Source: Heliopora coerulea (lineage: Eukaryota > Cnidaria > Anthozoa > Scleralcyonacea > Helioporidae). Taken from it: 64,000 bases of DNA. Below, piece by piece: positions 21,637 through 31,693 of this stretch. The first letter of the stretch is position 1. Each line of letters starts with the position of its first letter. Below the pieces are notes generated by a model. The model was not told the origin of the DNA. It made no database searches and saw only the letters and a list, made by a program, of their open reading frames with translations. The position numbers were made by a program, and so were the translations under genes. The stretch covers positions 248,001 to 312,000 of the forward strand of contig JASJOG010000159.1 in assembly GCA_030142905.1 (NCBI GenBank). Direction: 5' to 3'.

Positions 21637-21826
21637 CAGGACTTTTGCAGGAAATTCGGTGGGGGTGTGGTGCCATTTAGCCAATGAAATGCGTTCAAAT
21701 CGTCCCGGAACTCCTGCATTGCAATTATTGCAGGACTTTTGCAGGAAATGCGATATAGGTGTGGTGCTATTTAGCCAATCAAAAGGGCTCAAATTATTCT
21801 GGAATTCCTGCTTCACGGTTAAGGCA
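21637..21826. repeat. Two tandem ~94-bp repeats
   Basis: Two diverged copies (21637-21730 and 21731-21826) each start CAGGACTTTTGCAGGAAAT and contain GGTGTGGTGC, TTTAGCCAAT and CCTGC words. They lie just upstream of the hAT start codon, so they may be its promoter or terminal region. The TAGCCAAT box is CCAAT-like. Confidence 0.7.
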
Positions 21827-22520
21827 GCAAACCGTAAGACCCATGATTCGTACTTATTCCAGCGCTCAGGTTAGCTGAACGTAGGCTCATTGCGGGCTTT
21901 AAGTAGGCTGAAAAACTCGATTTCCGTAAATTTGATGAGACGTTTGGGACAAAATAAAATTTCAATTGCAGTTTTTAAAATTTTCAGATTGGAAAAATTT
22001 TAAGTCATGCTGAGCATGATAAGCATGACAGCTAGCTACGCCCTTGCTGTCATCTTAGTCTTTTGTAATAAGATTGTGACCTATTTAGGGGTTCTCCAGA
22101 TACACAGAATAACTAGTCTGGTTGCAGACCGAAAGTACGAAATTTTGGGCTGCAAGCAGGTTAAGAGTAATCAACCAGAAGTCCAACTCAGTGTTGGTAC
22201 CTTTTTTTGTGTCCCTGTATCTTCGACCGCCTCCATCTTCCCGGCAAACGTCTTGGAAACTTGTTCAAGTTGACGTTAAACGCCGTTGCCTTCTTTAGGG
22301 TTAAAAACAGCACATTTCCACCAGTGTAATTTGGACAATGATTCAAATAGCTTTGTGGGAAGTGTGTCAAGGCTTCTGTTGCAGTCAAAACTCGTTTGGC
22401 GGAGAAGCTTGGTAGTAACATGCCAACCGAGAGAAAGACAGAGGACAAATAAAAAATCAGAATATTTTCAAAAAAATCAGAATATTATCCAATAAAAAAT
22501 CCGATAAAATATCGAATATT
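21827..22520. other. Non-coding DNA
   Basis: No conserved frame on either strand. Several short open frames overlap in all phases, with no recognisable motif. Confidence 0.4.
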
Positions 22521-22524
22521 CTGT

Positions 22525-22745
22525 GTCCGAGAGGTCCACTAAGGGCCACCCCTCGTGAGTTCCCTGTTACCTGCAAAACGAAACCGGAGAATCCTGGGAG
22601 AGACTGTGATCGGTTTGGTAGGGTCAAACTGGACAATAATTTTTTTACAAATGACAAATTTAACTTTAATCGAACATCTGAACGGAGTCGGTATCAGACT
22701 CTGGTTACGGAGGTGAAAGACTCGTCCGCTGTTAATGTTTAACAT
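22525..22745. repeat. Dispersed repeat, copy 1
   Basis: Shares blocks with 35125-35290 in the same orientation: AAGGGCCAC, AAACTGGACAAT and an interrupted ATTTAACTTTAATC region. The other copy carries a B-box-like GGTTCGATTC on the minus strand. Possibly a SINE or MITE remnant. Confidence 0.45.
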
Positions 22746-23425
22746 CACTAAAATGCTCTGAAGAAGTAGGTGGTCGACATGGTTAATGCTTGTGTTTTGT
22801 AACCGGGCAAAAAACCATATGACAACTTAACAAAAAAGGGGGGACGCGGATCCAATGCGTCCCCGTCTAAATCCGCATACGTTTCCGTCTTCTACTTTCA
22901 TATGTAATCTGATTCCTTTGGTGAGGTGTAACGTGAGCGGTTTAACCTGAAGCATCTTTTATTGATCAGTCTTGGGTGATCAACAGAATACTTTTATCGG
23001 CATTTTACCGACCAGTAAATGTTTTCCCTACCGTATCCCTGTTTTGCTTACACCTCTCATTCATTACATTATTTTCAATCAGTCAATCACATTACTATAC
23101 AGAGTCTGCCTCCGCGAAGCCCCCAAACATTTCGTACGGCCGCGCTAAGAAGCCGGACGGAGTCTGGCGACGAGAATGTTAAGACTTCTAAACTTGGTGA
23201 TGAAGAGAAGTAAGATTAACAAAACCAGGTTTCCAGGTTTGGATAGCACTATTCAATCGATACATATTCAATGTAACAGATTTTTTGAGGCAGTTATTGA
23301 CATAAACTGAAGGATTAATGTGAATGCGATTTACTAACAGTTAAAGGATGATTCTGAAATGGGAACATTTTAAAATCCACGGACCGGCTTTTATTTCGAA
23401 TTCGTCAAAGAAGTTACTTTCTCAA
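22746..23425. other. Non-coding DNA
   Basis: No supportable gene. The short open frames at 22976-23213 lack any motif and overlap one another. Confidence 0.4.
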
Positions 23426-24009
23426 CTAGTTCCTTCCTTTAAAATTGTACAGTATCAACAAGATCATCAAAATGCTTATTATTTCAGAGAAAACGGATTC
23501 TTTCTTTTTCGCCGTTTCTCGAACACCTCCAGATTGCATTTGCCTTCCAAGGATTCGAGCCTTTCTTTGCTTTACTTCGTCAGCAAGTTTTTTCAAATTT
23601 AATTTTTTATCCGATGCATGGTTCCGATGATCTACTATCGTACAATAACTAGAGACGGTCATTTCACATGTTTTACAGTAAAGCTTCAATGCTTGATCAC
23701 TTCTTCCTTTTGTTAGGCACATCTTACTCTGTCTCCGCAACACCAGAAGGGTTTGCTCGATTTCAGTTCCTTCACGGAGACAAGAGCATGTGACCTCTTG
23801 ATACTGTATCTATTGTGCGATTATGTACAGAAATGACCTAGGAATATCCCGTATTGGTGGCATGTTTCAGTGGGTTCTCCCGTATCACAGTTTTCACACA
23901 GCACACTCTTAATATCCTCCGTCACACTTGTCAAAGATAACGAGGCCAAAAGGTTATTGCATGGTAAAGAAGTTTGATGACAAGAATGATAGGTAAGGTG
24001 GATCGCCAA
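23426..24009 (-). pseudogene. TRIM-type B-box fragment
   Basis: Broken minus-strand frames encode pieces of a tripartite-motif protein. The first (24009-23821) has LPCNNLLASLSLTSVTED followed by VLCENCDTGEPTETC, a B-box1-like Cys pattern. After frame changes near 23820 and 23745 come SHALVSVKEL and then LKLYCKTCEMTVSSYC with IVDHRNHAS, the B-box2 zinc-binding pattern, and a coiled-coil start (KKLADEVKQRKARIL). RING and C-terminal domains are missing. Proteins of this kind are often ubiquitin ligases; this copy is a remnant. Confidence 0.7.
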
Positions 24010-27000
24010 ACTGTGAAAAGTTGAATGAAATGCTGGTAAAGTTTTTCAGCAACCTTAAGTATTTAAGGGTAAATTTTATCTTACCCCTAAACCTTCTGAT
24101 ACTTTTAAAGTAAAAAGCATCTCTAAAGAGTTTATTGTTCTCAACTTTCTCAGGTCATCCAGTTGAAGGTAAATTATTGGTAATCTGGAAAATCGAAAGT
24201 GAAAGTATATTTTCTAATGCACAACCCAATTTTCCACATTGTAAAGGACGAGTTTCCTTCTCTTCAGTATGCCTCTAGAAACCGTAGCTATATTTATCCT
24301 CGTCGTTTCAATTCAAATTGGAACACGAGAACCGTGGCTGTTTGGAGAATATATTTATTTTATTTCGGACAATTCCAATGTCTGCGACGGGGTTTATTTG
24401 CATCAGTTTTTTTAGACATGAATGACATAAACCTATATAAGAGACGACTTTTAAGTTATGTTTAACAATTATTCAGCAAACTGGAGAATAATTCTTTTAG
24501 CAAATACCTAAGTAACATAATTGTTTTCGTATATATATATATATATATATATTTAAAAATTTCTAAAATGATTTTACGACCGGTTGAGTTGTGGCCCGCT
24601 CGTAATGGAGTGAATTTATCGCTAAAAAATGAAAGAAATACAAACTTCTAAATACTACAATGGCACATTTCGGGTATTTTTGTATTGTCTAGCATGGCGG
24701 CGTCGTTCATTAAAAAGGAAAAAAATCTTTAATTCGTATCCGAAATACAACGGGAAGCCATTTTGTTTTGGATTGAGGTAAATAGTGCAGGATATTTAAA
24801 GATAGTGGGGCCAATCAAGTGGTGTAAAAAACACTTTTCTTCCTGCTAGATATATGCTAAAAATAGCTCATTTAATATTCAGTTCCTTCAATGCTTGTGT
24901 GCATACAGTAATTGAGCAGAAACGCGCAATGGTAGCTTCTGGCGGCGAGAGGCGAGGACTCACGGCAGAATTTCAAAGTTTTTGAGCCCACTTTAAACTA
25001 CTCCACTTTTCTCAGAAATTTTCGAGCACGAGGAATCTGAAATGTTTTGATAGAAGTGTTTAATGGTTTCAAGCGCTAGCTGAAGACGACTTGCTGAGTC
25101 TATGATGACGCTGAACTATCAGATCACAAACAGGGGAGACATTAGGGACCTTTATACCACAAAAAATGAGGCATACTCGCACATATGAATGGATCCATAG
25201 CAAAGTCATTCGGAACAAAAATTAGCAGCGGCCAATTATGTGTGAATAATTATATCGTGAAAACACTTGTATATCTGACACTGTTTGCAGTTTATCTCCA
25301 ACTAACGGTCCGAATGGTAGACAAGGTTTTTTTGGTTTTTAAAACATTATATTCCTAACTTTGAATTAATAATTTTTATCGTCGACCATTTAGCTTCGGT
25401 TTACTTTTACTGTAACTAAATACGATTGGAAAATTTTAATATTCCCGAATATTTAAAAATCGCATGCATTTTCGTCTTAGTAACTTTTTGATTGTTCACA
25501 GCACGGCACTTCACACTTCTTCCTAACAACGTTGTTTACAGGAGTTAAATTAGCATCGCCATTTTGGAATTGTTTTTCAAACTAGAGCCCAACTTGTGGG
25601 CCCCAATGTTTTGTCCGCGTTGTCGGAGTAACAGCGATGATGATTTGATACGCAGCATGTTTCAGCAACTAAATGGCTTCGCAAAAATTTTGCCAAATGG
25701 CATGTTACACGCGCATTTTTTCTAGTGGAATAGTTGTTGCATTAAAAATTATCCTAAGTTACTGCTCCTTCATAAGCGGTAGGCTGGCTTCAGTCAACGA
25801 AATGACCCAAATAATCAAGCAAACAAAAATATGGCAGACCCCTAGGGAAGGCCTTTTCATAGACACTATAAATACATATGAGACTACTGATTACTTATTG
25901 CAAGTACCATGTTGGCAAATGTTAAAAGCGTGTACACTGTAATGGACGTTCTACATAGTTGACCACTTGAAGAGTGTTTCAACTGAAGAGTTTTGATTGA
26001 CTTAAGCAGGGGTAGTACCAGGAGGGTTTCAGTACTCCCGTCGGGGAACCATAGACTCACTGTCAAGGAAAAATATACAATTCGTCGGGAAATTTTTACT
26101 GATGATAACACATTTATACATTGCACAAAGTATGAGTACTTGTTATTGATTTAGTCAAGAAAGATATCAGACTTTTATCTTGTCAAATCTAAAAGTAAAC
26201 TGTTCCTAATCAGTTGTTGCGATTATTCTTGCAAAAGATAACATGTTTTCGACCTTCAAAAAAAATCACGAAGGGGGCGTGGTTCTAGTCCTCTGGTTAA
26301 CCCCCCTATGGTAAATGTAACCCTATGCGTTGGGGAATTCCTGGGGCCACCCCTGGCCTTAAAAAATTTTGATGATTGCATTTGAACGCTCTAGAATTTG
26401 CGAGGGGTTAAAACTTGGCAAGAGCTGACAGCATACCTGAATACGGTAACACTACTGTCGCAGCTAGGCAGAGCTTATTGACACAGCTGGAAGCTTTAAA
26501 CATCTCAATGAAACCCCATAGTTCTAGGGCTAGGCAAATTTCTGCGTCCCTCTTATCTTTCTTATTCTTATGTTATTTTATTATTTGACTGACATGAAAA
26601 TATGGAAATGTTCTATGACTCTTGCGTCGGCGTTTTAATTAAAATTCTTCTGCTTAGCTTAAGAAAGCGATCTGAGTAACACCTTTTTGAAGCAGAATAA
26701 TTTTTGGCAAAATTCGCCACGGAAATTGCCAGAGTTTCTGGGGGTGCTGGAATTTAAAATTTCTTGGGGAGGCATGCCCCGGAGCCATTTAGAAGGGCGT
26801 CCTGTTTATCTTCCATGCAGCATTAGTGCTTATCTAACAATTTTAGTAGTCGTATCCCATTGGTTTGAATTGTGAACAACAGTCACTGTTTATTTAAAAT
26901 TTTGTTTCAACAAAGGCTTTCATTTTCTTTGTAAAATGAAGGGCCATTGTTAAACTCTTTTGAAATATTTGATAACGGAGTTATTAAAGGAAAGCTACTA

Positions 27001-27185
27001 TGTTTCATTTTTACCATCAAAGTCGCTTCCTAACTCATAACCCAATACTCTACTGACGGCCTCCGGAGCTGCAACCTTTTTTGTCTTGCCGGTGAGAGCC
27101 TAGCCATTTTCTTATCAGCATAAGTTGTTGTTGTCGACTCCAATATTTCTTAATTCACTTTTCTCTCTTCTTCCTTTTCTTTTCC
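24010..27185. other. Long non-coding stretch, no gene recognised
   Basis: About 3.2 kb without a convincing gene. It contains a (AT)n tract at 24531-24552 and GC-rich patches near 26265-26360 and 26755-26790 resembling the patch near position 150. Open frames such as 25673-25942 show no domain. Confidence 0.45.
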
Positions 27186-27209
27186 AACTCCTTCATACAG
27201 ACGGAAAAT

Positions 27210-28889
27210 TTGAATATGTACATTGCTGAGGGCTTTAATGATTATTTTTCAAAGATTGGTCGACAATTGGCAAATAAGATTGAGTCATCAAATTATAAAT
27301 TTGAAGAGTATATGCCAAACAACATCAAATCTCAATTTGCGACATTCCAGCCTACTACTGTGTCTACTGTATACAAGCTCTTGTCTAAACTTTCAAGCAA
27401 TAAGGCCACAGGTATTGATAAAATCTCAAGTAAAATTCTCAAAATAGCTGCACCAATCATTTCTGATTCATTAACTCATATTTTCAATCAATGTATTACT
27501 TTATCTGTCTTCCCCGATGAATGGAAAATGGCTAAAGTAATACCTTTATTCAAAGCAGGGAAACGAAAGCTGGCTGAAAATTACAGACCTATTTCAGTTC
27601 TACCAGTTATTAGTAAAATCATGGAAAGAATCCTTTTTCAGCAACTTCACGAGTATTTAACAAATTTTGGGATTTTAAGTGATCAACAGTTCAGTTTTCG
27701 GAAATATCATTCCACGATTACAGCATTAATTGATTGTACTAACGACTGGTACATAAATATAGATAAGAAAATGTTCAACATGGTAGTGTTCATAGATTTG
27801 AAAAAAGCACTTGACACTGTGGATCATGAAATACTAATAGAAAAGTTTGAGCTCTATGGGATCAAGGGTCAAGCACTGTCTCTACTTAAATCGTATCTCA
27901 CAAATCGAAATCAGAAGTACCAATTTAGGGGCACTGTATCATCAGAGAAAATAATTAGATGTGGCATTCCGCAAGGGTCTATTTTAGGGCCACTGTTCTT
28001 TCTCTTATACATCAATGATTTACCGCATTGCTTAGAAAGCACAAAACCAAGGTTATTTGCTGACGACACCAATATAACAGCTTCAGCGCAGTCAATACAT
28101 GAGCTTGAAGCTGCAGTAAATTCAGACTTAAAAAATCTCAAGGAGTGGCTAATTAACAATAAACTTAGCTTAAATGTTTCTAAGACTGAATTTATTGTTA
28201 TTGGCTCAAAACCAATGATAAGCAGGATTTCTGACCGTATAATTAATTTAAAAATTGATGACAAAGAAATCAAGCAAGTTCAAGAAAGCAAAAGTTTAGG
28301 GGTATTGTTAGATCAACATTTGTCTTGGAATAGTAACACTGATGTCATTTGTAAAAAGATATCAGAAGGAATTTCAGCTCTTCGGCAACTGAAAAAATTT
28401 GCAGATAAAAAAACACTTCTTTCAGTTTATAATTCTCTTGTGTCTCCATACTTTCAATATTGTTGTGAAGTATGGGACGTATTTAATGAAACACATTCAA
28501 ACCGACTTCAGGAACTTCAAAACAGAGCAGCAAGAATAATCACAAATTCCAGTAATGATGCTGATCAATTCATTGTATTGAGCGAGTTAGGCTGGGAACC
28601 ACTTAACACTAATAGGAAAAGAGCTAAGGCCATAATGATGTACAAAATCTTAAATGGCATGGCTCCCACTTCGCTCGCGAACCTCTTCAAATTTAGAAGT
28701 GAAGTAACAAAGTATGACCTTCGGGAAACTTCAAGTACTGTTTGCCTGCCAAAGTCACGTACTAATAGTATGAAGAAAAGTTTTATCTATGATGGAGGAA
28801 TAATTTGGAACTCCATTCCCAAAGAAATTAGAGAGAGTAGATCTCTCACTTCATTTCGGACGAAAATCGCGACGTGCATTGACATATAA
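27210..28889 (+). CDS. LINE reverse transcriptase, uninterrupted
   Basis: 559 codons with no stop or frameshift. Motifs: LSSNKATGIDKISSKIL, NYRPISVLPVISKIMER, VVFIDLKKALDTVDH (usually KKAFDTVDH), CGIPQGSILGPLFFLLYIND, LFADDTNIT (catalytic FADD), then thumb and C-terminal region ending RTKIATCIDI. The start ATG at 27216/27210 is simply the first in the truncated frame; the endonuclease and ORF1 are missing, so the copy cannot move alone. The intact frame suggests recent insertion. A pyrimidine-rich tract ending CAG precedes it, but I take this as chance. Confidence 0.9.
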   Translation: MNMYIAEGFNDYFSKIGRQLANKIESSNYKFEEYMPNNIKSQFATFQPTTVSTVYKLLSKLSSNKATGIDKISSKILKIAAPIISDSLTHIFNQCITLSVFPDEWKMAKVIPLFKAGKRKLAENYRPISVLPVISKIMERILFQQLHEYLTNFGILSDQQFSFRKYHSTITALIDCTNDWYINIDKKMFNMVVFIDLKKALDTVDHEILIEKFELYGIKGQALSLLKSYLTNRNQKYQFRGTVSSEKIIRCGIPQGSILGPLFFLLYINDLPHCLESTKPRLFADDTNITASAQSIHELEAAVNSDLKNLKEWLINNKLSLNVSKTEFIVIGSKPMISRISDRIINLKIDDKEIKQVQESKSLGVLLDQHLSWNSNTDVICKKISEGISALRQLKKFADKKTLLSVYNSLVSPYFQYCCEVWDVFNETHSNRLQELQNRAARIITNSSNDADQFIVLSELGWEPLNTNRKRAKAIMMYKILNGMAPTSLANLFKFRSEVTKYDLRETSSTVCLPKSRTNSMKKSFIYDGGIIWNSIPKEIRESRSLTSFRTKIATCIDI

Positions 28890-29091
28890 AATTATATATC
28901 ATGAATCTTTGTAATTAATTAATTGAATATTTAACATTTAAGCGAACTGATTTTGAACTTCTTTGCTGTTTTTTGTAACAGTCCTGCGAATAGTTTCTAT
29001 CTAATTTTATACTTGTATTTTTTAATTCTATACACGCCTCACGTGGAAATCAACATTCAGTTGACGAGGCAAGTGTGTCAAAATAAAGTCT

Positions 29092-29147
<56 letters not shown>

Positions 29148-29148
29148 G
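29092..29148 (+). repeat. (CAT)n microsatellite, LINE 3' tail
   Basis: About 19 perfect CAT/ATC units directly after the LINE 3' UTR (AATAAAGTCT precedes). It produces poly-His and poly-Met open frames that are not genes. Confidence 0.9.
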
Positions 29149-29150
29149 TT

Positions 29151-29685
29151 CAAGAGCAGATCAAGGTAAAGCGAAACCCTGGGCCAATGTGTCCTGCGGG
29201 GCCACATGAATCCTACTAATGATATTACAACATTACAGCAGATTTGAAATTTTTTGTATCCTGTACGAGTTGTAGAACCTTCAAGACACTTACATGTCCA
29301 AATAACTATTACAGTGTTGAACACAATGTACAGATTCCAAGGAATGAAGCAGATTTGCGAGGCCGACAGATGTTGCACGAAAAGAGAACAGTAGTTGCAG
29401 ATGAAGAAGCCGCATGCCTGGCGTAACTCAAGGGTCAGGACCTCCTCACAAGTCGACGAGCGCGGGGACCTGGTCCGTGGGTCACTTGGCTCATGGGTTA
29501 ATCCACCGTTGACAATGACAAAGAAACAAATGTAAAAAAGCTATTTAAGATACAGAAACGATCACCACAAGTGATAAGTTGGCGCTTCATACCAGGGCAT
29601 CAGGTTCATGGACATATTACATGTACTGAAATAAATCCCGACTAAACGAAGGCGAACGTGAATAAACGATGATGACGATGACAAA
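29151..29685. other. Non-coding DNA
   Basis: No supportable gene. A 60-codon frame at 29244-29426 has several Cys residues but no recognisable domain. Confidence 0.35.
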
Positions 29686-29807
29686 TGGATTCCCATGTTT
29701 GGATACTGTGGTCCAAACAGGCAGGATGTTGTCAAACTCGAGAAAAGGGTAAAAAAAGACGAGTCGCTAGGCGAGTATTTGGATCACAGTATTCAAACAT
29801 GGGAATT
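29686..29807. repeat. Foldback repeat with ~28-bp inverted arms
   Basis: GGATTCCCATGTTTGGATAC at 29687 and its near reverse complement ending at 29806 flank 60-odd bases. Related GTGTTTGGATA/CAAACACGG words recur near 30040-30060 and form a 30-bp palindrome at about 30141-30172, so this is a small dispersed family. Confidence 0.6.
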
Positions 29808-30371
29808 CATTTGGTATTTCTTTTACAAAATAACCACAGATGAAAAGCAACAAACGTAATGAACGCAATGATAAGTTAAGCAATTCTTCCCAAAATCGTT
29901 AACTACCAATCAGAGTCAAATTTAAGAAGATGGAATCTTTTGTCATCAATCCAAAGCTACATCAACAAGGTGACAATGAGGAAAAAGAAGCTAGCTTTTT
30001 AAAGCTATTTGAGAGTGAAGTAACGCGCCAAGTGTTTCAATCACAGTATTCAAACACACGAATACTATTACGTGTTTCTTTCATGATATAATAAAACTGA
30101 ACCGGAAAACAAACTTCAGTATACTTCTGGTGGAAAATTTTCCGTGTTTCGATACTCTTATCCAAACACGGATATAAACCAATCAGAGCTCGCGAACGAG
30201 TCACGTCATTTTATAATGGATAATGATGATAACCGTCACGCTGATATACCAGAGAACTCCAGCATAGACAAAATTGAGAAGCACCGGGGATTTTTCGTCC
30301 GAGACTATACCACGATTTTACGGCGTCAGTTTCTCATATCATTAATGAATAATCATCGGATATTTTTCTTA

Positions 30372-30674
30372 TCAAACGGCATTTTGCCATAGGTTGGCCT
30401 TGCTATGATAATAGTGAAATAAGCCCGGTATTTTAAGGTTTTGTACCTCTATGTTGTGCATGATTACTCGATCAAGCATGTCCCAATCCTCACCTCCCCA
30501 CCGATTGGTGAACTCTTTTTCGTTCATCCCCCCAAATCGAATCCAGTCGGATTTATAAATGGAGAACAGTCCATAACCTAAATCCTCCCAGAATCCAACT
30601 GCTACATCTGGAGAACCACCACACGCCAAACGCGTCAGTATCGGTGCAAAGGCCAATTTACCTTGAACTGTATG
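30372..30674 (-). CDS. B4GALNT exon 5: catalytic C-terminus
   Basis: Acceptor TATTTCCACAG|CAT. Encodes HTVQGKLAFAPILTRLACGG, FWEDLGYGLFSIYKSDW, then FTNRWGGEDWDMLDRVIMHN, the conserved WGGEDWD acceptor/catalytic motif, and LFHYYHSKANLW before the stop at 30372-30374. I chose this as the last exon because family members also end soon after the H-x-x-HSK motif. Confidence 0.85.
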   Translation of the reverse strand, partial: HTVQGKLAFAPILTRLACGGSPDVAVGFWEDLGYGLFSIYKSDWIRFGGMNEKEFTNRWGGEDWDMLDRVIMHNIEVQNLKIPGLFHYYHSKANLWQNAV

Positions 30675-31659
30675 CTGTGGAAATACAATGAATTACGTTA
30701 GCACAGACACATGATCGAAACTTTGGTATATAAGAATTATTTACAACATGGGCGGCGGTGTTGTATCAGATATACAAGCACTGGTCCAAGGCGAGTGATT
30801 GTATTTCCGTTACAAAACCGACGCAAATATTGTAAAGTACTTATCGGGAACGAATACATGTAAACATTCTGATAATGTTCCATAAAATATGTTAACAATA
30901 TTCGGAGTTACTGTTGTTTTGTAATTTAAACATTCTTGTTTTTCAAAAACGGTAAAGATTCCAAAGATCTAAGTCGAGAGAATAGCACGTAAAGTTCACG
31001 TAAATCCGCGGTTGTATCACTTGATACAACACTTGCGGTTGTATCACATTTACAGCAACTGATTAAACTTTAAATTCTTTTGTTTTTCCTCCACGAAGTA
31101 TCAGTTAGTTTTATAAACTATGCTAACAGTAAGGTTAGTATTTATCTTCTCTTTCTTAAAAGTTTTAGCGATTGAGAAACGACAGTTTTGCTGCTTAGTA
31201 AAGAGGTTGTTAAATTTTAAACCAAAGATCCGAAGGAAAATTGTTAGGATAACTGTAGGCCATTTGCCAGTTGAAGTTTGAGGACACTTGTGCTGCAGTA
31301 TCACGCACGGGACAAGAGTTACGGTATTCGTTAGTCCGAATACGGGAAGGTCGTTCATTCAGTCCTCTACGCAATAAAACACGCAACCTATTGCGAAAAA
31401 CTTAATCTAAATTTAGAGGTTTTTTGACAGTTTTCTTTTTTATCCCAAGTCAGTACAGGACAACTCATGATAAAAAGAGATCGTTTGCTAAGTGGTTTCC
31501 TAAAGTGATTTTTCGAAACCGTTTTCGAGATTTTCATTTTATCCCCTCGCCCACCGCGTGAAGCGCGGTGCGAGGGTACTAATCTTGACGTGCGTGGAGT
31601 CCTGTTACACGCGTGGTGATTACTAGGGAGAAAAATTTTCGCTTTGTGTATGTATCTTT

Positions 31660-31693
<34 letters not shown>

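Larger units (their letters stand above)
27186..29150 (+). mobile_element. CR1/L2-type LINE, 5'-truncated, intact RT frame
   Basis: The element starts within the linker between endonuclease and RT and ends with a (CAT)n tail at 29092-29148, which marks a LINE 3' end. About 2 kb long. Its RT is related to the fragment at 52430-53162 (shared AEGFN, ELYGIKG and KKAxDTVDH motifs), so both probably belong to one family. Confidence 0.8.

Noticed and set aside
27140..27210. Pyrimidine tract ending in CAG before the intact LINE frame, as a splice acceptor of a domesticated RT gene
   Set aside because: The frame is a typical 5'-truncated LINE with a 3' tail, and no upstream exon was seen.
28953..29378. 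Poly-His and poly-Met open frames
   Set aside because: They come from the (CAT)n tail of the LINE.
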